Assembly (NCBI GenBank): GCA_023425455.1
Contig: JAFACP010000313.1
Location: 1-12,944, forward strand
Length of the DNA: 12,944 nt
Reading direction: 5' to 3'
From: Pseudomonadota bacterium
GTDB lineage: Bacteria > Pseudomonadota > Gammaproteobacteria > Enterobacterales > Enterobacteriaceae
Shown here piece after piece: positions 1 to 8,159 of the stretch. Each line of letters starts with the position of its first letter. Positions within the stretch are counted from its first letter, which is position 1. Below the pieces are notes generated by a model, which made no database searches, was not told the DNA's origin, and saw only the letters and a program-made list of their open reading frames with translations. Made by a program: the position numbers and the translations under genes.

Positions 1-1350
1 GCCAATGGCGGCATCCCCCATATAGGCGGCTTTCACCTGTTCCGTAATGGCTGACGCCAGGGCATCAACCTGCTGACCGAACATTTTGATATCGCCTGCA
101 TTCACCGCCTGATAAAGGTTAGATTGCGTGCTATCAAAATTGGAGAGATCGCGGTACTGGCTCTCGGCTTTGGTATGGTTTGCTTTGCCGCTGGCGGTTT
201 TCAGGTGCAACGTATAAATAGCAATGCCGCGGTTACCGGCTTCCAGACGGAGCTGGCTGGCATCAAGGCCGGTTCCTGAAAGTTTATTGCTGCCCTCAAT
301 CGCGCCAGCATCGGTAATCAGCACCATATAGCGGGCGCCGAATGGACTCCAGTCAATGTCATCAATAGCTGATAACACGCCGGAATAGGCATCCTCGTCG
401 TATAAAGAGCTTGAGACCTTCGCTTCTTTAAGATCGGCGACTTTCTGCAGAAAATCCGCGCCGTCCTTGACCTGGTTAGGGTCGGCGAAAATGCGGGTGT
501 TATATTCAAGTCCCGGTACGGCTTTGGTATTTGAACGATAAGAGACCAAACCAAACTTGACCTGCCCATCCAGATGCTCTTGTTTAATTTTGTCGTAGAT
601 CTTATTGACCGCCTCTTTAGTGCGCTCAATATACGGCCCCATTGAAATGGTTGAATCGATAACGAACACCACCGAAGCGTTAAAGCCTTTCAACTGGTTT
701 ACGTCGTTATCTTGTTTTGCCGCTGCGTTATCATCCGCCTTGCTGACGGAGGCCACGTTGAGCAGGCGCGTATAGAAGCCATCTTCGGTCATGACCTCTT
801 CGCCGCTCAGGATTGGCAGCAGATAAAATTGCTTTTGCAGATCGACAAAATATTCCGGCTCCTGGGCCTGAATACCTTCAGCGTGGCCGTCACGCTTCAA
901 TTTGGCGCGCAGCGGCGCCACCAGAGAGACAGGATCGGGGGCAGAAAGAATGTTATCCAGACTTTCTTTCTCTTTGAAAAAGAGTAACCGATCGCGGTTG
1001 GCCGGGTTGGTAAACGCCAGCGTCAGCTGCATTTTCCAGTCTACGGTACAGGATTTCGGCAACCAGCCAAGGGTTTTGCCATAGCTATCCGGCCCGACTT
1101 TAAGCCAGCTTTGCCCCTTAGCCTCTTCCTTTTGATAAACATAAAGGCTGCTAAAGGCAGGCTGAAGCTGCCCATTTTCATCCCCGGCGTTGTCGCTAAG
1201 CTTACAGCCTGGCGTCGTCAGGATGCGCTGGTATAGCGTTTTCTTCCCTTCCTGAAGCAGCGGTTTATCGCCCTCGGCGGCAAAGAGGTGCCCGCTGAAC
1301 AACAGGCCGCATAAGGGCAGCGCCAGACGGCAAAAAAAAGTCCGGGTCAT
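1..1350 (-). CDS. secreted SH3-like/VWA domain protein (3' end outside window)
   Basis: My own reading of the minus strand gives 450 codons with no stop from ATG at 1350 to base 1, so the C-terminus is missing. Residues 1-24 form a Sec signal peptide (basic MTR, hydrophobic core, likely cut LFA|AEG), so the protein should be periplasmic. Residues about 37-125 look like a bacterial SH3-like module (SSLYVYQK, WLKVGPDSYG, LGWLPKS, LLFFKEK). Residues about 225-440 are a von Willebrand A domain: VVFVIDSTISMGPYI carries a MIDAS-type D232-x-T-x-S236, and VLITDAG (343-349) is the usual downstream Asp strand. From memory the 'FYLLPILSGEEV...LLNVASVS' segment followed by VWA resembles the C-terminal half of the type VI secretion kinase PpkA; there is no kinase domain here. 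VWA domains usually bind protein partners through a metal ion. The start overlaps the preceding stop as ATGA and follows a strong GAGGAG ribosome site 8 bases upstream. Family VWA is confident; the role is unknown. Confidence 0.9.
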   Translation of the reverse strand, partial: MTRTFFCRLALPLCGLLFSGHLFAAEGDKPLLQEGKKTLYQRILTTPGCKLSDNAGDENGQLQPAFSSLYVYQKEEAKGQSWLKVGPDSYGKTLGWLPKSCTVDWKMQLTLAFTNPANRDRLLFFKEKESLDNILSAPDPVSLVAPLRAKLKRDGHAEGIQAQEPEYFVDLQKQFYLLPILSGEEVMTEDGFYTRLLNVASVSKADDNAAAKQDNDVNQLKGFNASVVFVIDSTISMGPYIERTKEAVNKIYDKIKQEHLDGQVKFGLVSYRSNTKAVPGLEYNTRIFADPNQVKDGADFLQKVADLKEAKVSSSLYDEDAYSGVLSAIDDIDWSPFGARYMVLITDAGAIEGSNKLSGTGLDASQLRLEAGNRGIAIYTLHLKTASGKANHTKAESQYRDLSNFDSTQSNLYQAVNAGDIKMFGQQVDALASAITEQVKAAYMGDAAIG

Positions 1351-2366
1351 TTTGCTAGCTCCTCAAGGCGCTGCTTAGCCGTTTGGTTCTCGGGTTCTGA
1401 TTGCAGTACCGTTTCGTACCAATAGGCCGCGGTATCTTTATCCGCCTCTTTGAAACATTCGCTTGCCTGATGGTATTTCGGATCGTACTCACCGGCGTAA
1501 ATCAGGGCGATTTTGGTATCGCCGCCCTGCGCGCGATTTGCGTACAGGCGCTGGGCGACGCCGCATTTCTTCGCCTCTTTCGCTGACTGGATAATGGCCA
1601 GCAGTTTATCGCTATCGAGTTTTTCCTGAACGCACGTCTGCACGAATTCAAGCTCGCTCAGCGTGTCTAAACTCTGTGCGGAACAGCCAGCCGGGGCTTT
1701 AGGCTCGGTGTTCGTCGCTTCAGGGGCGGCGGCGGCGGGGGCTTGCTGAGCTTGTACCGCCGGGACCACCTCCTGACCTTTGTCCCGGCCCATGAACCAC
1801 CAAAGCGCGCCAGCAATCACCACTAAAAGCAGGATGGCGGCGATGATGAGCGGGAGGCGGGAAGCCGCAGGTTTTTGTTGCGGCTGCGGCTCGGCATGAA
1901 TGGTCGGCGCAATGGTTTCAGATTCTGCGACGGGCGCTTCTACGATGGCCGCTGGTGCGGAGTCGGTTTCTGGGGTTGCCAGCATACTGCTGCTGCTGTA
2001 ATTACCCGTCGCGCCCCTGGCTTCAGAAGAGAGCAACTCATCACGCACCAATTGGAGGGTGGTATTGCGCACTTCTCCTGAAGCCAGCTTGATCTGAATC
2101 TGGACCTGGCTTGCGTTTGCCAGCAAAGGGTCAAGTAGAGTAGGGCCGATACGAAAGCCGCTGCCGTTGGCCAGGGAGTAACCGCCGTTGACAGTAAACC
2201 AGTGCTGTGCAGGGCTCCAGCTGCCATCGGGCTGCAGATAGTTCTGCTCGTTATTACAAAGCGTAAAGGTCAGATCGGGCAGCACCGCAGTTTCGCCGCG
2301 CAGGCGAACCATCAATTGTGCGGTACCCGGCTCTGCCGGTTGGCAGGCGATGATTTTAGCTAGCAT
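1347..2366 (-). CDS. single-pass inner-membrane protein with periplasmic helical-repeat domain
   Basis: This 339-residue protein has no signal peptide. Residues 1-110 look beta-rich (QLMVRLRGE, DLTFTLCN, WFTVNGGYSL, VQIQIKLASGEVR). A Ser/Ala/Pro/Glu-rich linker follows, then a hydrophobic helix at about 171-192 (LPLIIAAILLLVVIAGALWWF), then an Ala/Pro/Gln linker to about 227. Residues 228-339 are alpha-helical and repeat-like (YANRAQGGDTKIALIYAGEY, AAYWYETVLQSEPENQTAK), resembling SEL1/TPR repeats. With the N-terminus in the cytoplasm the repeat domain would be periplasmic, and its four cysteines (228, 245, 268, 304) could form disulfides. Its ATG overlaps the srfC stop by 7 bases (ATGCTAG) with an AAGAG-like ribosome site, and its stop overlaps the next start as ATGA, so it belongs to the srf operon. 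It probably acts as a scaffold between the cytoplasmic SrfB/SrfC and the periplasmic VWA protein. I do not recognise a named gene. Confidence 0.9.
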   Translation of the reverse strand: MLAKIIACQPAEPGTAQLMVRLRGETAVLPDLTFTLCNNEQNYLQPDGSWSPAQHWFTVNGGYSLANGSGFRIGPTLLDPLLANASQVQIQIKLASGEVRNTTLQLVRDELLSSEARGATGNYSSSSMLATPETDSAPAAIVEAPVAESETIAPTIHAEPQPQQKPAASRLPLIIAAILLLVVIAGALWWFMGRDKGQEVVPAVQAQQAPAAAAPEATNTEPKAPAGCSAQSLDTLSELEFVQTCVQEKLDSDKLLAIIQSAKEAKKCGVAQRLYANRAQGGDTKIALIYAGEYDPKYHQASECFKEADKDTAAYWYETVLQSEPENQTAKQRLEELAK

Positions 2367-5074
2367 GGCATGTTCTCTTGTTTCAATTGGCTGATAATTT
2401 GACCAAGTTGGCGATTATGTTCGACGGAAATATCGCGCGTGGCGCTATGACCAGCGTTATCAAGTACGACGCTCATCAGGGCGGATAGCCAGTCTCCCAG
2501 ATAAGAGACACCCGGCTGCGGCGCAACGGCGGCGAGCTGCGGCAGCTCGTCGTTCATCAGCGGTTTCTGGCGCAGGAAGACTTTATTTTTCTCGCCAACA
2601 TAGCTGTTGGGCACCTTTTCAGGCGGTAGAGTGAGATAACCAAACCAGGCGATAAAATCACGCATAGTCAGTTGGGCGCGCAGAACCTGGCGTGCCATAA
2701 GATGTTCACGCCGCGTACCCGCTTGCTCCTGGCCCGCCAGCGCGCGTTTCAGCGTGCCTTCCAGATCGAGGCGCGTGGCTGCGGTGATCAATTCTTCGCT
2801 GAGATGATTAATCAGTTCGCTGTTCATCCCCAACTGACGCCACTGCGGCGCTTGCTGCGGCAGTTCACGCAAATGCGCGACCCAGGCTTTAAACGCCTGA
2901 TGGGCGAAATCATCGTCCTGGCCGACTCTTTCCTGGGCAGTTGACGCTGGCGCGTCAACCACGGCGATTTCAGCCGGTGCGTCGGCGAAGGGATCGCTGC
3001 CAAACGGGTTATCACCGAAGGGGTTGTTGCCAAATGGGCTGGCGGTAAACGCGTTTGCCGCCAGGCTGTCGCCATCGTTTGACGGTTCCGGGTTGCGGTC
3101 GCGAATGCTTAAATAGATGTTATTAAGCTCCTGCGTCGGCAGATCCAGACGATTAATTAGCTCTCCCATACTGTGGGAGCAGGCGGACAGCCCCTGCCAT
3201 AGCTCTTTCGCGATGGCCTGTTTTTTCACGAGCTGCCCGTCGCCGTCTTTTTCGTACCAGCGGCCCAGGCGGCGATTGCCGGTCTCCTCGCGACACTGCT
3301 CAAGTTGTTGCTGCAAACGTGCCTGCTTGAATTCCAGATGCGCGACGCCGCGCAGCGCTTTGGTTAAGCGTCCCATGCCGCCATCGTTGAGCTCGAGCAT
3401 CGCGTGCCAGGCTTTGCTCGGCTCGGTGACGTGTTGCAGCACGTTTTTAGCGCTAATGAAGGTGCTGCCCATTTCGTCGAGCTTCTGGCGATAGCGCTCG
3501 GTGATGCACGCTTCCTTGTTTCGCTCCTGTTCTGTACCGTCTTTTAGGTCGATGAACGGATTATCCAGCCCCGGTTTTCGCACCAGGAAACAGTTATTAA
3601 ACGCCTGGCCGGGCGCCCATTGCTGCAGCCAATCATATTGGGCGAAACGCTCCAGCAAGGTCATGTGCAGCATACCTTCCCAGCCTTCTTTTAACTGTTC
3701 GGTGGTGAGTTGCAGACTGCTGTTGATGCGCATATCGCACATGGTGATGGCCCAGAACAGCCCAGGGTTACGGCCCTGACGTTCTTCGGCGCTTTTACCC
3801 TGCGTTTTTTCTACCCAGCGGTTTAATACCGGACCAACGTCAGCAACATCGCTCTGTTTGGCGGAGCTGGCGCACACGACCAGCGCGTTCATCTCCTGAT
3901 TATCGGTGTAACGTTCAAACAGATAGGCGACTTTACCGCGCAGCAGAAGCTGGCAAATGGGATTAAGCCCCTCTCTACCGGCCTCTTCCAGTGCGGTAAT
4001 TTTAAGACGCCCGCGATACCCAGGGAAGTCAAGCAGATCGACCTGCTCCACGACGCTGTCGGCCTCGACTTCCGCTAACGGGAAGATAAGCTCGGTGGTT
4101 AACGCTGCCAGTTCCGCCTGGGTTAAGCTGGCGCTGCCGATTTGCTGCTCCTCTTTCCAGTAGCGGATCTCCACGTGGCGATCCTGGCTGGAGCCTAGCC
4201 GGTTAAGGCTGTCGACGTTCATAATGCTGCCATTACTGTGATCGATAAGCGTCTCCAGCGGGGCGAACACCGTCCGGGCATGATTGAGTTTGGTCAGCAC
4301 ATTGGCTAATGAACGATAGGTCTCGGTGAGGGCCGGCAGTTCTCCCCACAATAAAGAAAATAGCTCTGCGCGTTCACCAGGACTCAGCGCAGGGGCAATT
4401 TTCAACACCTGCGGCCAATAGGCGTGTTCAAGTTTTTCAACCGATTTTCTGAACGAGGCGTTCAGGTAATCCCATAAGGCAACCACATCTTCCTGGCTCA
4501 CGCCGTTATAGCTTTTTGCTTGTGTGGCGCGTTGCAGGAAGGGGCGCAGTCGCTCTTCAACCCTGGCTTCATCAAGTTGAAAGCTCAGCTGCTCGTGGTT
4601 GAAATCATTAAACCAGGCGTTTGCCAGAATTTTGGCCAGATCGATTTCACTGAACAGGCGCAGAGGCACAGGATAGCCCGCAGGCGCGGCGGGGGCCTGG
4701 CGGGTGAAGCGGGTGACCAGGCCGGTGGCCTCTTTACCGCCGCCGACGGGATTCACTTCTTTGATAAAGTCGACGCGCCGTTCGCCATAAAGGGCTTCCA
4801 GTGAACCATTGCTGCCCGCTGCCAGCGCGGAGATGAGATAGGATTTCCCGGCCTGAGAAATGCCAAAAAAACCGACGGTCATTGGCGTTCTGGCGACCAA
4901 CGTCAGGCTATTGGCCTGGTTACGCGTGCGGAGCAAGCTAAGGTTGAGTTTATCCGCCTCGTTGTCGAGGCGACGTGAACCGGAACGCACTGCATCAACC
5001 CAGCCAAGTGCGTCCTGACAGCCCTGAGCGATAGCTGCCCAACCCTGAGTGAGAGATTTTTGATCGCTATTCAT
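2360..5074 (-). CDS. srfC: SrfC family, dynamin-like P-loop GTPase (putative virulence factor)
   Basis: This 904-residue protein sits immediately after srfB, as SrfC does in Salmonella and relatives. The N-terminal half reads as a GTPase: Walker A GISQAGKS at 71-78, a possible G2 Thr in TGLVTRFT (118-124), G3 as DFPG at 349-352 (VDLLDFPGYRGR) and, where NKxD is expected, WAITMCD at 441-447. The long insert between Walker A and G3 and the large helical second half (about 460-660 and 720-904) suit a dynamin-like/mechanochemical NTPase rather than a small GTPase. Residues 679-698 hold four 5-residue repeats (SPF, NPF, NPF, DPF, each followed by G or A) in a low-complexity linker. No signal peptide or membrane helix is evident, so it should be cytoplasmic. 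Start and srfB stop share one base (TAATG), implying translational coupling; a GGAG lies about 12 bases upstream. Family assignment rests on gene order, size and motifs; the biochemical role is not established. Confidence 0.9.
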   Translation of the reverse strand: MNSDQKSLTQGWAAIAQGCQDALGWVDAVRSGSRRLDNEADKLNLSLLRTRNQANSLTLVARTPMTVGFFGISQAGKSYLISALAAGSNGSLEALYGERRVDFIKEVNPVGGGKEATGLVTRFTRQAPAAPAGYPVPLRLFSEIDLAKILANAWFNDFNHEQLSFQLDEARVEERLRPFLQRATQAKSYNGVSQEDVVALWDYLNASFRKSVEKLEHAYWPQVLKIAPALSPGERAELFSLLWGELPALTETYRSLANVLTKLNHARTVFAPLETLIDHSNGSIMNVDSLNRLGSSQDRHVEIRYWKEEQQIGSASLTQAELAALTTELIFPLAEVEADSVVEQVDLLDFPGYRGRLKITALEEAGREGLNPICQLLLRGKVAYLFERYTDNQEMNALVVCASSAKQSDVADVGPVLNRWVEKTQGKSAEERQGRNPGLFWAITMCDMRINSSLQLTTEQLKEGWEGMLHMTLLERFAQYDWLQQWAPGQAFNNCFLVRKPGLDNPFIDLKDGTEQERNKEACITERYRQKLDEMGSTFISAKNVLQHVTEPSKAWHAMLELNDGGMGRLTKALRGVAHLEFKQARLQQQLEQCREETGNRRLGRWYEKDGDGQLVKKQAIAKELWQGLSACSHSMGELINRLDLPTQELNNIYLSIRDRNPEPSNDGDSLAANAFTASPFGNNPFGDNPFGSDPFADAPAEIAVVDAPASTAQERVGQDDDFAHQAFKAWVAHLRELPQQAPQWRQLGMNSELINHLSEELITAATRLDLEGTLKRALAGQEQAGTRREHLMARQVLRAQLTMRDFIAWFGYLTLPPEKVPNSYVGEKNKVFLRQKPLMNDELPQLAAVAPQPGVSYLGDWLSALMSVVLDNAGHSATRDISVEHNRQLGQIISQLKQENMPC

Positions 5075-8000
5075 TATTTTTTAACACTCCCGCTATCGAG
5101 CCAGTGTCGGCTATCAATGAGCCCCGTATCGGGCATAGTATTGAGTTCCAGATCTACATCACGCTTGCTGAATGACTTATCGGTGTTGCTGGTGATATCC
5201 GCAATCATCAGCCGATCGCTGATTAAGCCCAGTTGTCGCGCCCGTTTGCCTTTGTCGATAGCCAGTCTCACTTTCAGGTACGGTGAACCGTTATCCACGG
5301 AGAAGGCGGCGGAAAACTTCTTACGGCCTTCTTCGCTAAAACGTAAGGTATAAAGCGGTGCGGCGGCCCAACGTTCGGCATCCAGTTGACGATAACCCAG
5401 CCGCAAATCGCCACGCATGATGATACTTTGCGTGGTGTTCTCGCCATTTTCGTCGGTGAATGTCGGCAGTTTTATCTGCCCGTTCTCCGATTCGATATGG
5501 CGATAAACGATATCGGCACTGCGAATCAGGTTATCCATATCAATGGTGCCAATATGGCGAATCGTTGAGTAAGGCTTCAGCGCCGAGGTACGGAAATGGA
5601 AGTTAGGAATGCTGTGATTTGCGCACAATTGCGTGAGCATCGCGCCAACGGAGGCGGTGCTCTTCGGATCGTCGATATGGCCATTTTTATGGAACGGATA
5701 CCAGGTGCCGGTCTGATAACCGTGCAGCGGTAAAATACGCCCCGGCGGCAACGGCAGGTTGCGACGGATAATTGCCTGAATGCCCGGCAGCTGCGAAGGG
5801 CGGCCCGTCAGCAGTAGCAGGTCGCAATGATAATAGCTCAGCACTTCGCACAGCGCGGTTAGCACTTTATCAATGTTGAACTTACCCGAGCACAAATCGT
5901 TATGCACTCTGGCGAGCGGCAGAGTGAGCATTACCTCCGCCAGTTTGAAATCGGTCGGACCACCAGCTTTTTGTACTTCGCGGCGAACAAAGCTCTCGAC
6001 TTCATCACGCAGAGAACCTACCGGCAGTAGATCGCCGACACGTTGGTTAATCACGATATGCGTTTGCTCGTCCAGCGGATCGAATTGCTCGTATTTACCC
6101 AGAATGTGCAACGCGAGGGGAACGAAGAGTTGCAGGGTGAGCTGCTGGCGCAGCACGGATTCCGCCGCGCTAATATTTTGCGAGCCGCACAGTTGAGACA
6201 TCAGCGTCTCAACGGATATGACCCCCGTTTCACGCAGCGCCTGCTCAAAGGCTGGAAGCACATAGGACTGGATGACATCCAGCAGAATATCGTCGCCGGC
6301 AATTTTAAAACTGTCGCGAAAACGCTGCTGCGGGATGATATGGACGTTAGCGCCGCCCCCACTATGACCATTGCGATCGAGATGATAATCGGTGATGACC
6401 AGATCGGTGGTGCCGCCGCCGATATCGATAGATGCGATGGATATTCTTTCACGTTGCGTGCTGTCGGGTCGGCTAAGGGCGTCGAAAAACGACTCCGGGT
6501 GACCGGCAAAGTTTTGGTTTATCTCGGTGTAGAGATAAACCAACTGCGCGCAGGACGCTTCATCCCACTCGACCCTGATTTTCGGCAGCGGAATTTTAAT
6601 GTTTGTCTGACTATGATCTTCTTGCTCATCCTCATAAGGATCGTTTTCGCCGTTGTGCCAGCGTAGCGCTTTCCAGACTAAACCGACCGCCTGACGCATA
6701 CGGTCATCCAGTACGCAACGTTCAGCCATCGGCATACCGGGCGGCACGGTCAGAATAATATGGCGTAGCTGACGCGGAATACCTGCGTGTCCCTGACGTA
6801 TGCGTTGTTCCGGGCTATTAATCTGACTAATCGCCTGGGTTAATACTTCCGCGAGCATAAAGGTCATCAGCGAGCTGCGGGAATAGCGTGGCGTAAAGAC
6901 CGGGATGCGATCCATCTCATCTTCGATGGTGTGTAACGCCTCGCCCCGTTCATCGATCAGATTCGCGAACGGCGCAGCGGTGGCGAGTGGATTACTGTCC
7001 TGCACGTAGCTACCGTTGAATCGCCAGCCCTGACCGTAATATTTTTCATCCCAAAGATAACGTTTAGGGCTGGAGAGGCCGGTTGAACCTTCGCTGCCTT
7101 TTCGGCGCGCCGCTAAACGACCCGCTTCTCCGCCGATACGAGCGATCGTCGGCCACTGGAAGGCATCGTGGCGGCCGCTACGCACCGAGCAGTGATCTTT
7201 GCCGAAGAAGGCCTGTGAAAATTCGACCCGGCTTTCAAAGGGTTCGGTATAAACATGTTCCGGCGCGCTAAGATCGCGCAATTTGAGCACATAGTTGTGC
7301 TGCATACCTGAACCTGATTGCCCATGATCTTCAATGAGAATACCGCAGGTGCGTGAGTTACCGACATCGAGGATCAAATCAACGGGAATAGGCTTGATAG
7401 CGTTAGTTTCCCGATTGGCGATGACCCTGAACTGCGGCAATTCAATGATGGGGGCGGTCTGACTTTGCAAACCTTCGACGGGAATCGCCATCAGTGAAAG
7501 AAGGTTAAGGTAGTGCGCCAGCGGATACTGCTGGTTAAGCTCCTGCTCGCGTTCGTCGATATCCCGGCCTTTGCTCGCCTCTTTAAATACCTCTTTCAGC
7601 CAGTCGACAATCCACTCTTGCGTGAGATACCAGTTGAGGGCATAGGTGGCTGTCGCCACCGCAAAGGTTGCCCCGGCATTGACATCTTCCTGGTTCGGGC
7701 TGAGGTCGGCGGCGGCCTGCTGTTTGGCCATTACGCGAGTATCGATAGCCAACGTCATTCGATGGCTATGCCCATCCATATCAGGCTTGTCCAGCTTGAC
7801 GATACGAAAACGCGCCCAGTTTAGCGGCCCTTCCTGATAGACGTCAGGCGGGCTGAAACGGAGTAGGGGAAGCGGCAACCATGTCCCGTCAAACAGCTTA
7901 AGACTCTGCTCAACGGGAATATCGTACTGGCTTTTAGCCTTCTCGATATTTGCCGGGCTGGGCTGATAAAAATAGTAATCACGCTGTTCGTTGTAGATTA

Positions 8001-8142
8001 AACGGGTCAATACGCCATTGGCTAATTTAACAAATTCACCGGCGGGCAAACGTCCTGGAGACAAACCAAAATCCATAAACTGGATCCCGGAGTCGCCTAC
8101 CAGGGTTACTTGACGATCAAAAGATACAATCTCGGGCAACAT
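5074..8142 (-). CDS. srfB: SrfB family, actin/Hsp70-like ATPase (putative virulence factor)
   Basis: At 1022 residues this matches the usual size of SrfB, about a thousand. Actin/Hsp70-type ATPase signatures appear in order: phosphate-1 LDVGNSRTCGILI (258-270), an Hsp70-like ILTVPPGMP segment (463-471), phosphate-2 IDIGGGTTDLVITDY (572-586), FKIAGDDIL (612-620) and an adenosine-type LLLLTGRPSQLPGIQAII (775-792). About 250 residues precede the ATPase core and about 220 beta-rich residues (from 800) follow it; these flanks are probably partner-binding. No export signal or membrane segment is seen, so it should act in the cytoplasm. It lies 17 bases after srfA and overlaps srfC by one base. The Salmonella homologue was named as an SsrB-regulated factor; a srfABC operon of Xenorhabdus has been reported as a cytotoxin, but the molecular activity is unsettled. 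ATPase fold and family call are strong; polymerisation or chaperone activity is inference. Confidence 0.93.
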   Translation of the reverse strand: MLPEIVSFDRQVTLVGDSGIQFMDFGLSPGRLPAGEFVKLANGVLTRLIYNEQRDYYFYQPSPANIEKAKSQYDIPVEQSLKLFDGTWLPLPLLRFSPPDVYQEGPLNWARFRIVKLDKPDMDGHSHRMTLAIDTRVMAKQQAAADLSPNQEDVNAGATFAVATATYALNWYLTQEWIVDWLKEVFKEASKGRDIDEREQELNQQYPLAHYLNLLSLMAIPVEGLQSQTAPIIELPQFRVIANRETNAIKPIPVDLILDVGNSRTCGILIEDHGQSGSGMQHNYVLKLRDLSAPEHVYTEPFESRVEFSQAFFGKDHCSVRSGRHDAFQWPTIARIGGEAGRLAARRKGSEGSTGLSSPKRYLWDEKYYGQGWRFNGSYVQDSNPLATAAPFANLIDERGEALHTIEDEMDRIPVFTPRYSRSSLMTFMLAEVLTQAISQINSPEQRIRQGHAGIPRQLRHIILTVPPGMPMAERCVLDDRMRQAVGLVWKALRWHNGENDPYEDEQEDHSQTNIKIPLPKIRVEWDEASCAQLVYLYTEINQNFAGHPESFFDALSRPDSTQRERISIASIDIGGGTTDLVITDYHLDRNGHSGGGANVHIIPQQRFRDSFKIAGDDILLDVIQSYVLPAFEQALRETGVISVETLMSQLCGSQNISAAESVLRQQLTLQLFVPLALHILGKYEQFDPLDEQTHIVINQRVGDLLPVGSLRDEVESFVRREVQKAGGPTDFKLAEVMLTLPLARVHNDLCSGKFNIDKVLTALCEVLSYYHCDLLLLTGRPSQLPGIQAIIRRNLPLPPGRILPLHGYQTGTWYPFHKNGHIDDPKSTASVGAMLTQLCANHSIPNFHFRTSALKPYSTIRHIGTIDMDNLIRSADIVYRHIESENGQIKLPTFTDENGENTTQSIIMRGDLRLGYRQLDAERWAAAPLYTLRFSEEGRKKFSAAFSVDNGSPYLKVRLAIDKGKRARQLGLISDRLMIADITSNTDKSFSKRDVDLELNTMPDTGLIDSRHWLDSGSVKK

Positions 8143-8159
8143 AGTTATCTCGTCCCTGT

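Noticed and set aside
1..1350. Calling the locus part of a type VI secretion system because of the PpkA-like VWA region
   Set aside because: There is no kinase domain in the protein and no recognisable type VI sheath, baseplate or membrane-complex gene in the window.
6043..6666. 207-codon open frame on the plus strand
   Set aside because: It lies wholly antisense within the well-supported srfB gene; the composition is what the reverse of a GC-rich coding frame gives, and no family is recognisable.
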